A DNA stretch of 64,000 nucleotides from JACVRW01 sp963739095 (lineage in GTDB: Bacteria > Actinomycetota > Thermoleophilia > Solirubrobacterales > Thermoleophilaceae): positions 3,445 to 67,444 of the forward strand of contig CAVTZF010000015.1 of assembly GCA_963739095.1 (NCBI GenBank). The letters run 5' to 3'. Positions 1-8,927 of the stretch are shown one piece after another. Within the stretch, counting starts at the first letter, position 1; the number at the start of each line of letters is the position of its first letter. The translations under genes and the position numbers were made by a program. The notes beneath the pieces were generated by a model that did no database searches, was not told the origin of the DNA, and saw only the letters and a program-made list of their open reading frames with translations.

Positions 1-28
1 CTTTTGTTAAGCAGCCTTAAGGAGCTTC

Positions 29-1501
29 GTGACCTCCGGCGTCCCGCTTTCAACGGAGTACGGAACGGCCGCGAGCGATCCGGACTCACTGGCCCGCCTC
101 CGTAGCGAAATCGCCTCGGAGCTGGGCGAGGAGTACGTGACGAGCGCGCCCGAGCGCCTCGACGCCTACACCGCGGACACCTATTGGCTCGCCCTCCACG
201 CCCGGGCCGCGGGCACGCCGATCGGCCGGCCGGAGCTCGTCGTGACTCCGCGCGACGAGGCCGGCGTTGCGACCGTGCTGCGCGTCGCCGACTCCCATCG
301 CGTGCCCGTGGTCGCCTGGGGCGGCGGCTCCGGGACGCAGGGCGGGTCGGTGCCCGTCAGCGGCGGGGTCGTCCTCGACCTCACTCGGCTCGACCGCATC
401 GTCGACATCGACGAGCGCTCGCTGACCGTGACCTGCGAGCCGGGCGTCAACGGGCGCCGGCTCGAGCGCGAGCTCAACGAACGCGGGCTGATGCTGCCCC
501 ACTACCCGGCCTCCGAGGAGTGGGCGACGGTCGGCGGCTACGTCGCGGCGCGTGGCTCCGGCGTGCTCTCCACTCGCTACGGCAAGATCGAGGACCTCGT
601 CCTGAACATGCGCGTGGCGCTCGCCGGCGGCGACGTGATCGAGACCGTGGAGCTGCCCCGGCACGCGGTCGGCCCCGAGCTGACACAGCTGTTCGTCGGC
701 TCCGAGGGCACGCTCGGCGTGATCACGCGCGTCACGCTCGAGATCGTCCCGCTGCCCGCGCTGCGCAGATTCGCGACCGTGCGCTTCCCGGACATCCGCG
801 CCGGCGTCGAGGCGGTCCGGCGGGCGCTGTCGATCGGCGCGCGCCCATCCGTCGTGCGCATGTACGACGACGAGGCGACGCGGCTCGCCTTCTCGCCGGT
901 CGTCGGCCAGGAACTCGACGGCGCCTGCACGGTGTTCGCGTTCGAGGGCGGCGACGCCGACATGGTGGGCGCCGAGGCCGGCGCGACGCTCGCGCTGGCG
1001 AGCGAGGCCGGCGCCGAGCAGCTCGACCCCGAGCTCGGCCAGATCTGGTGGGACCGCCGCTACGACTTCTACCACCCTCCGCACCAGCCCGAGCTCCCCT
1101 CGATCTGGGGCACGATCGACGTCGTCGCGAGCTACAGGCGCATCGAGGCCGTCTACGACGCCCTGCGCGCCGCGGTCAAGGAGCCCTTCGCCGACTCGGA
1201 CCTCCAGCTGCGCATGCACTTCTCGCACTGGTACGCCTGGGGGACGATGATCTACGCGCGCTTCGTCGTCCCGGACGGCGGCGGCGGGCCGGAGGCGGTG
1301 GCCCTTCACGATCGCATCTGGGAGGAGGGCCTCGAGGCCGCCTTCTCGGCCGGAGCTGTGATGAACGACCACCACGGCGTCGGGCTGAAGCTGGCGCCCT
1401 ACATGGAGCGCCAACACGGCAAGTCGCTCGACACGCTGCGGCGCGTCAAGGCGGCGCTCGATCCCAACGGGATCATGAACCCGGGCAAGCTCGGGCTATG
1501 A
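29..1501 (+). CDS. FAD-binding oxidase (GlcD/alkyl-DHAP-synthase-like, VAO family)
   Basis: Predicted flavoprotein oxidase or dehydrogenase of 490 residues, the usual length for GlcD-type enzymes that oxidise 2-hydroxy acids or related sugar acids. The PCMH-type FAD domain covers about residues 65-240, with the glycine-rich flavin segment VVAWGGGSGTQGG near residue 95 and GSEGTLGVITRVTLEI closing the domain. The C-terminal FAD-oxidase domain ends with NDHHGVGLK and the family signature LDPNGIMNPGKL. The GTG start at 29 is preceded by a good ribosome site (AAGGAG at 19-24). It is the first visible gene of a + strand run whose other members act on sugars, so a sugar-acid or cyclitol-derived substrate is likely. 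The substrate itself cannot be read from the sequence. Confidence 0.9.
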   Translation: MTSGVPLSTEYGTAASDPDSLARLRSEIASELGEEYVTSAPERLDAYTADTYWLALHARAAGTPIGRPELVVTPRDEAGVATVLRVADSHRVPVVAWGGGSGTQGGSVPVSGGVVLDLTRLDRIVDIDERSLTVTCEPGVNGRRLERELNERGLMLPHYPASEEWATVGGYVAARGSGVLSTRYGKIEDLVLNMRVALAGGDVIETVELPRHAVGPELTQLFVGSEGTLGVITRVTLEIVPLPALRRFATVRFPDIRAGVEAVRRALSIGARPSVVRMYDDEATRLAFSPVVGQELDGACTVFAFEGGDADMVGAEAGATLALASEAGAEQLDPELGQIWWDRRYDFYHPPHQPELPSIWGTIDVVASYRRIEAVYDALRAAVKEPFADSDLQLRMHFSHWYAWGTMIYARFVVPDGGGGPEAVALHDRIWEEGLEAAFSAGAVMNDHHGVGLKLAPYMERQHGKSLDTLRRVKAALDPNGIMNPGKLGL

Positions 1502-1541
1502 GGAGGCCTCCCTTGGAGGCCGCTACAGGAGAGGAGACAAC

Positions 1542-2448
1542 TTGAGGTTCGCCATGCACAACTGGATGCGCGCCGAGCCGATCGGCGACACGATCGAGCG
1601 GCTCGGGCGCTGCGGCTACGACTCGATCGAGATATCCGGCGAGCCGGCCGTGTGGGACACGGCCGAGGTCAAGGGGCTGCTCGACAAGCACGGGGTCGAG
1701 CTGCTGGGGCGCCGTCACCCTGATGACGGGCGGCCGTGACCTCGTGCACGAGGACAGATACGTCCGCCGCGGCTCGATCGAGTACTGCAAGGACACGATG
1801 AGCCAGATCGCCGACTGGGGCGGCGAGATCCTCACGATCGTGCCCTCCACCGTCGGCAAGGTGGTGCCGATGGCGTCCCCCGAGGACGAGTGGCGCTGGG
1901 CGGTCGAGGGCCTCAAGGAGATCCAGGCCCACGGCGAGGAGCTCGGCGTGCGGATCGGCCTCGAGCCGCTGAACCGCTTCGAGACCTACTTCCTCAACCG
2001 CGGCGACCAGGCGCTGGCGCTCGCCGAGGACGTCGGCGGCGACTGCGGCGTGACGCTCGACATCTTCCACATGAACATCGAGGAGGCCGACTGGGCCGAG
2101 GCGATCCGCGCCGCCGGCGACAAGCTCGTCGACTTCCACGTGGCCGACAACAACCGCATGCCGTGCGGGCAGGGCGCGATCGACTGGGAGAAGCTCATGC
2201 AGACCCTGGACGAGGTCGACTACCAGGGCTGCGTGACCGTGGAGTTCGTGGCGACCGTCGACCGCAGCCGCATCTCCGAGCGCACCGAGATCTCGGACGC
2301 GTCGGAGAGCGAGGGCTCGCAGGGCATGGAGCAGTTCCTGCGCGACCACGGCACCGGCACGGTCCCGGCCAGCCTCTACGACCAGTACACGCAGGAGTCG
2401 ATCGACAGGCTCAAGAAGGCGGCCGAGTCGGTCGGTCAGACCGTTTGA
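1542..2448 (+). CDS. Sugar phosphate isomerase/epimerase (xylose-isomerase-like TIM barrel), frameshifted
   Basis: TIM-barrel sugar isomerase/epimerase (AP endonuclease 2 superfamily) of about 301 residues once one frame break is repaired. The first 55 codons start at TTG 1542, which follows GAGGAG at 1531-1536, and read through DSIEISGEP. The rest reads in the +1 frame from TGG 1705 (WGAVTLMTGG). Skipping the extra base near 1704 joins the two parts without losing residues. Metal and substrate residues of the family are visible in the second part: IGLEPLNRFE, TLDIFHMNIEEAD, VDFHVADNNR and GCVTVEFVA. The gene lies between the FAD oxidase and the Tm-1-like gene and overlaps the latter by 4 nt, so it belongs to the catabolic operon. 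The break may be a sequencing indel rather than true inactivation. Confidence 0.85.
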
Positions 2449-3692
2449 GCGAGGCGCCGCGGATCGCGCTCATCGCGACCCTCGACACCAAGGGCGAGGA
2501 GGTCGCGTACGTGCGCGACCGCATCCGCGCGCTCGGCGGCGACGCGGTCGTGATCGACTCGGGCATCCTCGGCGAGCCGTCCGGCTGCGTGCCGGACGTC
2601 GCGCGCGCCGAGGTGGCCGAGGCGGCCGGGCATGAGTTGGAGGAGGTGCAGGGCGCGGGCTCGCGCGGCGCGGCGGTGGAGCTGATGCAGGCGGGAGTGC
2701 GCGCGGTCGTCGACCGGCTCTGGGGGGAGCGGGCGATCGACGGCGTGCTCTGCCTCGGCGGCGCCGAGGGTGCGCTCCTCGGCGCCGCCGCCGTCGCCGG
2801 CCTGCCCGTGGGCGTGCCCAAGCTGATCGTCTCGCCGAGCGCGTCGGGCCGCCGCCCGTTCGGCCCGTTCGTCGGCGAGGGCGACACGCTCGTCATGCAC
2901 TCCGTCACGGACATCCTCGGCATCAACCCGATCTCGCGCGCCGTGTTCGACAACGCGGCCGCCGCGATCGTGGGGATGGCGCGCGACGCCGGCCGGCCCG
3001 TCGAGGGCCTGGGCGAGGGCTGCGTCGGCATCACGATGCTCGGCCACACGACGCCGGCAGTGATGCGGATGCTGCCCCAGCTCGAGCAGGCCGGCCTCAC
3101 GCCCGTCGTGTTCCACGCGAACGGCGTCGGCGGCCCGGCGATGGAGCGGCTGATCGCGGCCGGGGCGATCTCCGGCGTCATCGACTTCACGCTCTCGGAG
3201 CTCGCCAACTCGATGCACCCGACCGGCATCCACGCGACCGGGCCGTCGCGGCTGACGGTGGCGGGCGAGCACGGGCTGCCGCAGCTGGTGGTGCCCGGAT
3301 GCGTCGACTTCTTCAACCAGGGCGCGCTCTCCGAGCTGCCCGAGCACTACCGCGACCGCAAGCGCTACTTCCACAACCCGGTCGCCACGCTGGTCCGGCT
3401 GACCGCGCTCGAGGAGGCCGAACTGGGGCGCGTCGTCGCCGAGCGCCTCTCGGGGGCGCGCGGTCCCGTGCTCGTGCTCTGCCCGAACCGCGGCTTCTCA
3501 CTCGCGGACATCGAGGGCGGCGACCTCTGGGACCCCGGCGCCGACCGCGCCTTCATCGACTCGCTGCGCGCCGCGCTGCCGCCGTCGATCCCGCTCGAGG
3601 AGGTCGATGCGCACGTGGACGATCCCGACTTCGCCGACCTGACCGTCGCCCGCTACCTGTCGCTCGTCAAGGAGACCGCCGATGTCGTCTGA
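2445..3692 (+). CDS. Tm-1-like ATP-binding protein (UPF0261 family)
   Basis: A 415-residue protein that matches the UPF0261/Tm-1-like family over its full length (family about 400 residues). The N-terminal part has RIALIATLDTKGEEVAYV, and later blocks include LCLGGAEGALLGAAA, GVPKLIVSPSASG and VVPGCVDFFNQGA. These correspond to the two nucleotide-binding-like lobes of the family. The likely start is TTG 2445, which overlaps the upstream TGA as TTGA. The plant Tm-1 protein inhibits tobamovirus replication, but bacterial relatives sit in sugar or aromatic catabolic operons with unknown function. Its neighbours here (two TIM-barrel isomerases, a creatininase-family hydrolase and a dehydrogenase) suggest a catabolic step. 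The biochemical role is not established. Confidence 0.85.
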   Translation: MSEAPRIALIATLDTKGEEVAYVRDRIRALGGDAVVIDSGILGEPSGCVPDVARAEVAEAAGHELEEVQGAGSRGAAVELMQAGVRAVVDRLWGERAIDGVLCLGGAEGALLGAAAVAGLPVGVPKLIVSPSASGRRPFGPFVGEGDTLVMHSVTDILGINPISRAVFDNAAAAIVGMARDAGRPVEGLGEGCVGITMLGHTTPAVMRMLPQLEQAGLTPVVFHANGVGGPAMERLIAAGAISGVIDFTLSELANSMHPTGIHATGPSRLTVAGEHGLPQLVVPGCVDFFNQGALSELPEHYRDRKRYFHNPVATLVRLTALEEAELGRVVAERLSGARGPVLVLCPNRGFSLADIEGGDLWDPGADRAFIDSLRAALPPSIPLEEVDAHVDDPDFADLTVARYLSLVKETADVV

Positions 3693-4560
3693 GAACGGCC
3701 AGTCAGGCCGCCCCGTCTCGCACTGCCTGCTCGACCTCGCCCCGCCCGACATCGAATGGTTCCGCGAACGCTCGGACATCGTGCTCGTCCCGATCGGCTC
3801 GTGCGAGCAGCACGGCGCCCATCTGCCGCTGGGCACGGACACGATCACCGCGCTCGAGGTGTCGCGGCGGGCCGCCGAGAAGGCGGACGTGCCCTACGCC
3901 CCGCCACTCTGGGCGGGCTACTCGCCGCAACACATGCGCGAGCCGGAGACCGGCGTGGGGACGATCACGCTGCGCGCCGGGACTCTCAACGAGGTCCTCT
4001 ACGACATCTGCCGTTCGCTCATCCACCACGGCTGGAACAAGCTGATCTTCGTCAACGGGCACGGCTCGAACACGAAGGTGATCGACCCGCTGCTGCGCCG
4101 CATCAAGTACGAGACGGGCGCGATCGTCGGGCTCTACAAGCCCTACGCGGAGCGCTACATCGGCATGCTCGAGGGGCTGCTCGAGAACCCGCCGGAAGAG
4201 ACGCCGGGCTGGCACGCGTCCGAGCTCGAGACCTCGCAGGTGCTCGCCCACAACAGCGAGCTCGTGCACATGGAGCGCGCCGCCGAGGACCGCGCCCAGG
4301 TGCCGAAGTGGCTGCCGCAGTCCTTCATCAAGCAGGACGGCGCCCCCGACGTCGCCTTCCAGGGCTACCAGTACTTCGTCTTCCCGATGGACCACAACGA
4401 GTTCTCGCGCACGGGGGTGATCGGCAACCCGATGACCGCCACCGCCGAGAAGGGCGAGGAGGCGCTGGAGCGCTTCGCCGATCACCTCGTGGCCGCGATC
4501 GACGAGTTCCGCCCGCTGGGGACCGAGATCAAGCGCCGGGAGTTCGAGGACCGCGTTTGA
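3682..4560 (+). CDS. Creatininase-family hydrolase (possible IolN-type cyclitol hydrolase)
   Basis: Amidohydrolase-like protein of 292 residues with the creatininase signatures: VPIGSCEQHGAHLPLGTDT near residue 35, VNGHGSN near 125 and a WHASELETSQVL block near 180. These supply the His, Asp and Glu ligands of the dinuclear metal site. The family contains creatininase, mycofactocin MftE, and IolN-type hydrolases that open diketo-inositol rings in the Thermotoga-type inositol pathway. The company of a Gfo/Idh dehydrogenase and two xylose-isomerase-like proteins resembles that last setting, so a ring-opening hydrolase is a reasonable inference. The gene overlaps the upstream frame by 11 nt and starts at ATG 3682. 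Creatinine turnover itself is not supported by the neighbours. Confidence 0.87.
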   Translation: MSSENGQSGRPVSHCLLDLAPPDIEWFRERSDIVLVPIGSCEQHGAHLPLGTDTITALEVSRRAAEKADVPYAPPLWAGYSPQHMREPETGVGTITLRAGTLNEVLYDICRSLIHHGWNKLIFVNGHGSNTKVIDPLLRRIKYETGAIVGLYKPYAERYIGMLEGLLENPPEETPGWHASELETSQVLAHNSELVHMERAAEDRAQVPKWLPQSFIKQDGAPDVAFQGYQYFVFPMDHNEFSRTGVIGNPMTATAEKGEEALERFADHLVAAIDEFRPLGTEIKRREFEDRV

Positions 4561-5363
4561 GCTCCTCGGTCCCACCCGCGATGCGCCGCTCGCAGATGCT
4601 CGAGCGGATTCGCCGCGAGGGCGGTGTGACCGTGACGGAGCTTGCCCGCGCCCACGGTGTCTCGCCGGTGACGGTGCACCGCGACCTCGCCGAGCTGGCG
4701 TCGGACGGCCTGGTCGAGCGCGTCCACGGCGGCGCGCGCGCGATCGACGGCGACGGCGCAGCGAGCATCGAGACCGACTGGGACAAGCGCGTGCGCCAGA
4801 GCCAGGCGGCCAAGGCGGCGATGGCGGCGCGGGCGGCGAGCCTCGTGGCCGACAACGCGACGGTCTTCGTCGACGCCTCGTCGACCTGCCTGGCCGTGGC
4901 GCATGCGCTCGCCGAACGCTCAGCGGGCCCGCTGACGCTCGTGACGAACTCCCCCGCGATCTCGTTCGAGCTGTCCGCCGACCAGATCCACGTGGTCGTC
5001 GTGCCGGGCGAGGTCGACCAGCACATGCGCCTGATCGCCGGGCGCTGGGCGATCGAGTTCCTGGCCGACATCAACATCGACATCGCCTTCCTGTCGGCGG
5101 CCGGCATCACGCTCGATCAGGGACTCACCACCTCGCGCCGGCCGCTCGCCGACGTCGTGAACGCCGCGCGGGCGGTCGCCGACCGCAGCATCGCGCTGAT
5201 CGACTCGTCCAAGTTCGGGCGCAGCTCGCTGCTGACCATCTGCCGGCCTGAGGAGCTCGACCTGCTGATCGTCGACGCGGGCCTGCCGGCGCGGGAGCTG
5301 GCGGGCTACCGCCGCGCCGGCGTCTCCATCGAGGTCGCCGCCGAACCCGTCCCCACCACCTGA
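4557..5363 (+). CDS. DeoR-family transcriptional repressor
   Basis: Sugar-responsive repressor of 268 residues. The N-terminal winged helix-turn-helix contains RRSQMLERIRREGGVTVTEL and SPVTVHRDLAELASDGLV, the typical DeoR pattern. The rest is the DeoRC sensor domain, with DNATVFVDASSTCLAVA and the effector-site motif near LIDSSKFG. It sits inside the + strand catabolic operon and probably represses it in response to a phosphorylated sugar intermediate. TTG 4557 overlaps the creatininase stop codon as TTGA, the same arrangement as two neighbours. ATG 4581 in the same frame is an equally possible start and leaves the helix-turn-helix intact. Confidence 0.88.
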   Translation: MSSSVPPAMRRSQMLERIRREGGVTVTELARAHGVSPVTVHRDLAELASDGLVERVHGGARAIDGDGAASIETDWDKRVRQSQAAKAAMAARAASLVADNATVFVDASSTCLAVAHALAERSAGPLTLVTNSPAISFELSADQIHVVVVPGEVDQHMRLIAGRWAIEFLADINIDIAFLSAAGITLDQGLTTSRRPLADVVNAARAVADRSIALIDSSKFGRSSLLTICRPEELDLLIVDAGLPARELAGYRRAGVSIEVAAEPVPTT

Positions 5364-5378
5364 GGAGAGAGGAATCCA

Positions 5379-6377
5379 ATGGCAAGACCAGTCACGCTGT
5401 TCACCGGCCAGTGGGCGGACCTGCCGCTCGAGGAGCTCGCGGCCAAGTGCGGAGAGTGGGGCTTCGATGGCCTCGAGCTCGCCTGCTGGGGCGACCACTT
5501 CGAGGTCGACGAGGCGCTGCGCGACGAGGGCTACTGCCAGGCGAAGCGCGAGCTGCTCGAGCGCCACGGCCTCAGCTGCTGGGCGATCGGCACGCACCTC
5601 GTCGGCCAGGCGGTCTGCGATCCGATCGACTCGCGCCACCAGGGCGTGCTGCCCGAGGACGTCTGGGGTGACGGCGACCCCGAGGGCGTGCGCCAGCGCG
5701 CTGCCGACAAGATGAAGGACACGGCCCGCGCCGCCGCGCGGCTCGGTGTCAAGGTGGTCACCGGCTTCACCGGCTCGCCGATCTGGCACATGCTCTACTC
5801 GTTCCCGCCCAACGACTGGGCCGAGGTGGAGCGCGGCTACGAGGAGTTCGCCGAGCGCTGGAACCCGATCATCGACGTGTTCGACGAGGAGGGCGTGCGC
5901 TTCGCCCTCGAGGTGCATCCCACCGAGATCGCCTACGACTTCCCGACCACGCACAAGACGCTCGATGCGATCGGCAATCGCGAGGGCTTCGGGATCAACT
6001 TCGACCCCTCGCACTTCGCGCACCAGTTCCTCGATTCAGGAGAGTTCGTCGCCGAGTTCGCCGACCGCATCTACCACGTGCACGTGAAGGACTCCGAGAA
6101 GCGCCTCAACGGGCGCCGCTCGATCCTCGGCTCGCACATCGACTTCGGCGAGCCCGAGCGCGGCTGGACGTTCGTGTCGCCGGGCCACGGCGACGTCGAC
6201 TTCGAGGATCTGTTCCGCCAGCTCAACCGGATCGGCTACGACGGCCCGCTCTCGATCGAGTGGGAGGACTCCGGCATGGACCGCGACTGGGGCGCCCCGG
6301 ACGCGCTCGCCTTCGTGCGCCGGACCGACTTCTCCCCGTCGAGCGTGGCGTTCGACGCCGCCTTCGCGAGGGAGTAG
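5379..6377 (+). CDS. Sugar phosphate isomerase/epimerase (xylose-isomerase-like TIM barrel)
   Basis: TIM-barrel isomerase/epimerase of 332 residues. The barrel strands and metal ligands are visible in order: FDGLELACWGDHFEVD near residue 29, the glutamate in FALEVHPTEIAYD near 190, FGINFDPSHFAHQ near 220, YHVHVKDSE near 240, and SIEWEDSGMDRDWG near the end. A strong ribosome site (GAGAGAGGA) precedes ATG 5379. It is the second isomerase-like gene of the operon and lies directly before the Gfo/Idh dehydrogenase, a pairing common in inositol and rare-sugar catabolism. By analogy with that pairing it may isomerise or epimerise a keto-sugar made by the dehydrogenase. The exact substrate is unknown. 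Confidence 0.9.
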   Translation: MARPVTLFTGQWADLPLEELAAKCGEWGFDGLELACWGDHFEVDEALRDEGYCQAKRELLERHGLSCWAIGTHLVGQAVCDPIDSRHQGVLPEDVWGDGDPEGVRQRAADKMKDTARAAARLGVKVVTGFTGSPIWHMLYSFPPNDWAEVERGYEEFAERWNPIIDVFDEEGVRFALEVHPTEIAYDFPTTHKTLDAIGNREGFGINFDPSHFAHQFLDSGEFVAEFADRIYHVHVKDSEKRLNGRRSILGSHIDFGEPERGWTFVSPGHGDVDFEDLFRQLNRIGYDGPLSIEWEDSGMDRDWGAPDALAFVRRTDFSPSSVAFDAAFARE

Positions 6378-6381
6378 CCCG

Positions 6382-7548
6382 ATGGCAGAGGAGAAGGTCG
6401 GCTTCGTCACGATGGGCTCCGCCGGCGACGGCGGCGACATCGACACGATCGGCGTCGGGATGCTCGGCTACGCGTTCATGGGCAAGGCCCATTCGAACGC
6501 CTACAGGAAGCTGAGCTACATGACCTGGCCGCCGCCGCTGCTGCCGCAGCTCGTGTCGATCGCGGGGCGTGACGAGGGAGCCGTCAGCGAGGCGGCGCGT
6601 CGCTACGGCTTCCAGGGCTACGTGACCGACTGGCAGGAGCTCATCAAGGACGAGCGCATCGGCCTGTTCGACAACTCGGGCCCGAACAACCTGCACACCG
6701 AGCCGTCGATCGCGGCCGCCGAGGCGGGCAAGCACGTGATCTGCGAGAAGCCGCTCGGCCGTAACGCGGACGAGTCGTACGACGCCTGGAAGCGCGTCGA
6801 TGCCGCCGGTGTCAAGCACATGTGCGCGTTCAACTACCGCTTCGTTCCGGCCGTGCGGCTGGCCCGCCAGATCGTCGAGGCCGGCGACCTCGGCGAGATC
6901 ACCCACTTCCGCGGCTCGTACCTGCAGGAGTGGGGGACGATCGATGACGAGGTCTGGCGCTTCGACAAGTCGCTCGCGGGCTCCGGCGCGCTCGGCGACC
7001 TGGGCGCCCACGTGATCGACCTGGCCCGCTACCTCGTCGGCGAGATCGAGACGGTGGCGGGCCTGACCGCGACGTTCAAGCCCGGGCGCGAGGTCGACGA
7101 CGCGTTCGAGTCCGCCGTCAGCTTCGAGAACGGTGCGGTCGGCACGATCGAGGCCACGCGCTTCGCCACCGGTCGCAAGAACGCCTTCACCTGGGAGATC
7201 AACGGCTCGAAGGGATCGATCGCCTTCGACCTCGAGCGGCTGAACGAGCTGCAGGTGCACATCGCCGGCTCGACCCCGGCCGAGTCTGCGCAGGGCTTCC
7301 GCAACGTGCTCGTGAGCGAGGCCGACCACCCCTTCTGGGAGTGGTGGTGGCCGCACGGCCACATCATCGGCTGGGAGCACACCTTCGTGCACGAGCTGCA
7401 CCACCTGCTGACGGCGATCCGCGACGACTCCGAGGTGGCGCCCCACGGCGCGACGTTCGAGGACGGCTACCGCTGCGCCGAGGTGTGCGACGCGATCCTG
7501 CGCTCGGCGGAGAGCGGCACCCGTGAGGAGGTCGGCTACCGGGATTGA
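6382..7548 (+). CDS. Gfo/Idh/MocA-family NAD(P)-dependent oxidoreductase
   Basis: Dehydrogenase of 388 residues. The Rossmann fold begins with IGVGMLGYAFMGKAHSNAY near residue 24, preceded by a short N-terminal extension. The family catalytic motif is HVICEKPLGRNADE near residue 115, where the EKP lysine is conserved. The C-terminal alpha/beta domain contains GDLGAHVIDLARYLVGEIE, with the active-site histidine. It probably oxidises a cyclic polyol or sugar with NAD(P). The ATG at 6382 is preceded by GAGGGAG. It follows the isomerase by 4 nt and overlaps the next gene by 4 nt, so all are likely one transcript. Confidence 0.92.
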   Translation: MAEEKVGFVTMGSAGDGGDIDTIGVGMLGYAFMGKAHSNAYRKLSYMTWPPPLLPQLVSIAGRDEGAVSEAARRYGFQGYVTDWQELIKDERIGLFDNSGPNNLHTEPSIAAAEAGKHVICEKPLGRNADESYDAWKRVDAAGVKHMCAFNYRFVPAVRLARQIVEAGDLGEITHFRGSYLQEWGTIDDEVWRFDKSLAGSGALGDLGAHVIDLARYLVGEIETVAGLTATFKPGREVDDAFESAVSFENGAVGTIEATRFATGRKNAFTWEINGSKGSIAFDLERLNELQVHIAGSTPAESAQGFRNVLVSEADHPFWEWWWPHGHIIGWEHTFVHELHHLLTAIRDDSEVAPHGATFEDGYRCAEVCDAILRSAESGTREEVGYRD

Positions 7549-8069
7549 CGCTCCGCCACGTCGACCCGGAGGTCGAGCGCGGCCCGCTCTACCGGGCCTG
7601 GGCGGGCCTGGCGAGCAGCCGCCTCGTGACCTGGCTGTCCACCACGCCGATCTGGAGCGCAACCGTGTGGCGGATCGACCCCTGGTTGCTGCGGCTGACG
7701 CGAGGCCGGCTCGGCACCGGGATGCTGCTCCCGACGGCATTGCTGGAGACCCGCGGTGCGCGGACGGGCGCGCTGCGCCGCAACGCCGTCATCTACTTCC
7801 ACGACGGCAGTCGGGTGATCGTCTGCGCGACCCAGGCGGGCCGCCCGGAGAACCCGGCCTGGTTCTACAACGCGCGGGCCCACCCGGATGTCCGGCTCGG
7901 CGGCGTGGCCTTCCGCGCGGAGGTCGTCGAGGACGAGGCCGAGCGCACGCGGCTGTGGGGGCTCGCGGATCGGGTGTTGCCGGCGTTCGCGACGTACCGG
8001 TTGAGGGCCGGCCGGGCGGGGCGCACGATTCCGATCCTGCGGCTCGTGCCGCTCGCCGGCAGGTCCTGA
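7545..8069 (+). CDS. Nitroreductase/quinone reductase of the F420-dependent DDN family
   Basis: Small split-beta-barrel protein of 174 residues in the deazaflavin-dependent nitroreductase family. Supporting motifs are TALLETRGARTGALRRNAVIYF, HDGSRVIVCATQAG and NPAWFYNARAHPDVRLG, which match the F420-binding pattern of mycobacterial Ddn-like proteins. Such enzymes reduce quinones or other acceptors with F420H2, which implies F420 biosynthesis in the host. Translation probably starts at TTG 7545, overlapping the stop of the dehydrogenase as TTGA. It is the last gene of the + strand operon and is followed by the hairpin repeat at 8088. Its link to the sugar pathway is positional only. Confidence 0.88.
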   Translation: MTLRHVDPEVERGPLYRAWAGLASSRLVTWLSTTPIWSATVWRIDPWLLRLTRGRLGTGMLLPTALLETRGARTGALRRNAVIYFHDGSRVIVCATQAGRPENPAWFYNARAHPDVRLGGVAFRAEVVEDEAERTRLWGLADRVLPAFATYRLRAGRAGRTIPILRLVPLAGRS

Positions 8070-8087
8070 GCGAGCACGCGCTGAACC

Positions 8088-8131
8088 TTCCTGACTTTTA
8101 GGGCTCCTGGCCGTACAGGTCAGGAATGTTC
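8088..8131. repeat. Dispersed 44-nt hairpin repeat, copy 1
   Basis: Inverted repeat with arms TTCCTGAC (8088-8095) and GTCAGGAA (8119-8126) around a core GGCTCCTGGCC (8102-8112). A second copy at 22679-22722 matches at 39 of 44 positions by eye. It lies between two convergent genes, and its right arm carries the stop codon of the - strand gene. It could act as a bidirectional terminator or be a REP-like mobile repeat. Confidence 0.8.
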
Positions 8132-8899
8132 CAGATCCACCACCAGCGCCGAGTGGTCGCTCAGGCCGGCGCGGCGCCAGTCGTGCGCGTAGGCGCTCGC
8201 CACCGGACGCAGCCCGTGGACGAGGACGTGGTCGAGGCGCCAGCCGCCGCGGTCCTGCGGGAAGCGCCAGCTCGCCTCGCGCTCGCCGTAGCCGTGGAGT
8301 GCGCGGAAGGCGTCGGCCCATCCCTGCTCGCGCAGGCCGTGCACAAGCGCGCTCTCGGCCCGGTGCCAGCGCTCGCCGCGCTCGGGACGCAGGCGGCCGG
8401 CGCTGTCGTGCGCGAAGGTGAGGACGGTCCCGTCAGGCAGCTCCCGGCGCGGGGTGTTGAGGTCGCCGCACAGGACACGCGGCATGCCTGCAACGGTCGG
8501 CTGCAGGTACGCCGCGACCGCCTCGTGAGTCCGCACCTTGGCCAGCTCCGGCGCCGGCGAGATGGGCGAGTGCAGGTTCACGATCTCGACGTCCCCGAGG
8601 GCGCAGCACAGGAGCCGCTCGGGCCACGGCACGTCGGGCGCCGGGAGCACTCGCAGCGGCTCGCGCGCGGCGGTCAGCACCGCGAGCAGCCGGCGGCCGC
8701 CAGGTCGTCGAGTCCCCTCCCTCAGAGCCGTCTCGACCGACGTGAACCCAGCCTCCTCGAGCGCCTTCCGCCACAGCGGCAGCGTCCGCGCCGTCACCTC
8801 CTGCAGCGCCACCACGTCAGGCTCGATCGCGGCCACGGCGGCGGCCTGCTCGGCCTGGCGCGTCACCCGCCCCGCAACGTTCCAGGTGACCAGGCGCAC
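8120..8899 (-). CDS. Endonuclease/exonuclease/phosphatase (EEP) family protein
   Basis: Metal-dependent phosphodiesterase-fold protein of 259 residues. EEP motifs appear in order: RLVTWNVAG at the N-terminus, EPDVVALQE near residue 28, NLHSP near 110, the catalytic GDLNTP near 147, WRLDHVLVHG near 220, and LSDHSALVVDL at the end. All catalytic Asp, Asn and His positions are present. It starts at GTG 8899. The substrate (DNA, sphingomyelin or a phosphoinositide) cannot be decided. The last residues EHS and the stop codon lie inside the hairpin repeat at 8088-8131, so the C-terminal tail is repeat-derived. Confidence 0.9.
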   Translation of the reverse strand: MRLVTWNVAGRVTRQAEQAAAVAAIEPDVVALQEVTARTLPLWRKALEEAGFTSVETALREGTRRPGGRRLLAVLTAAREPLRVLPAPDVPWPERLLCCALGDVEIVNLHSPISPAPELAKVRTHEAVAAYLQPTVAGMPRVLCGDLNTPRRELPDGTVLTFAHDSAGRLRPERGERWHRAESALVHGLREQGWADAFRALHGYGEREASWRFPQDRGGWRLDHVLVHGLRPVASAYAHDWRRAGLSDHSALVVDLEHS

Positions 8900-8927
8900 A
8901 GGCGCTCAGTCGAGCTCCAGCCGGCGC

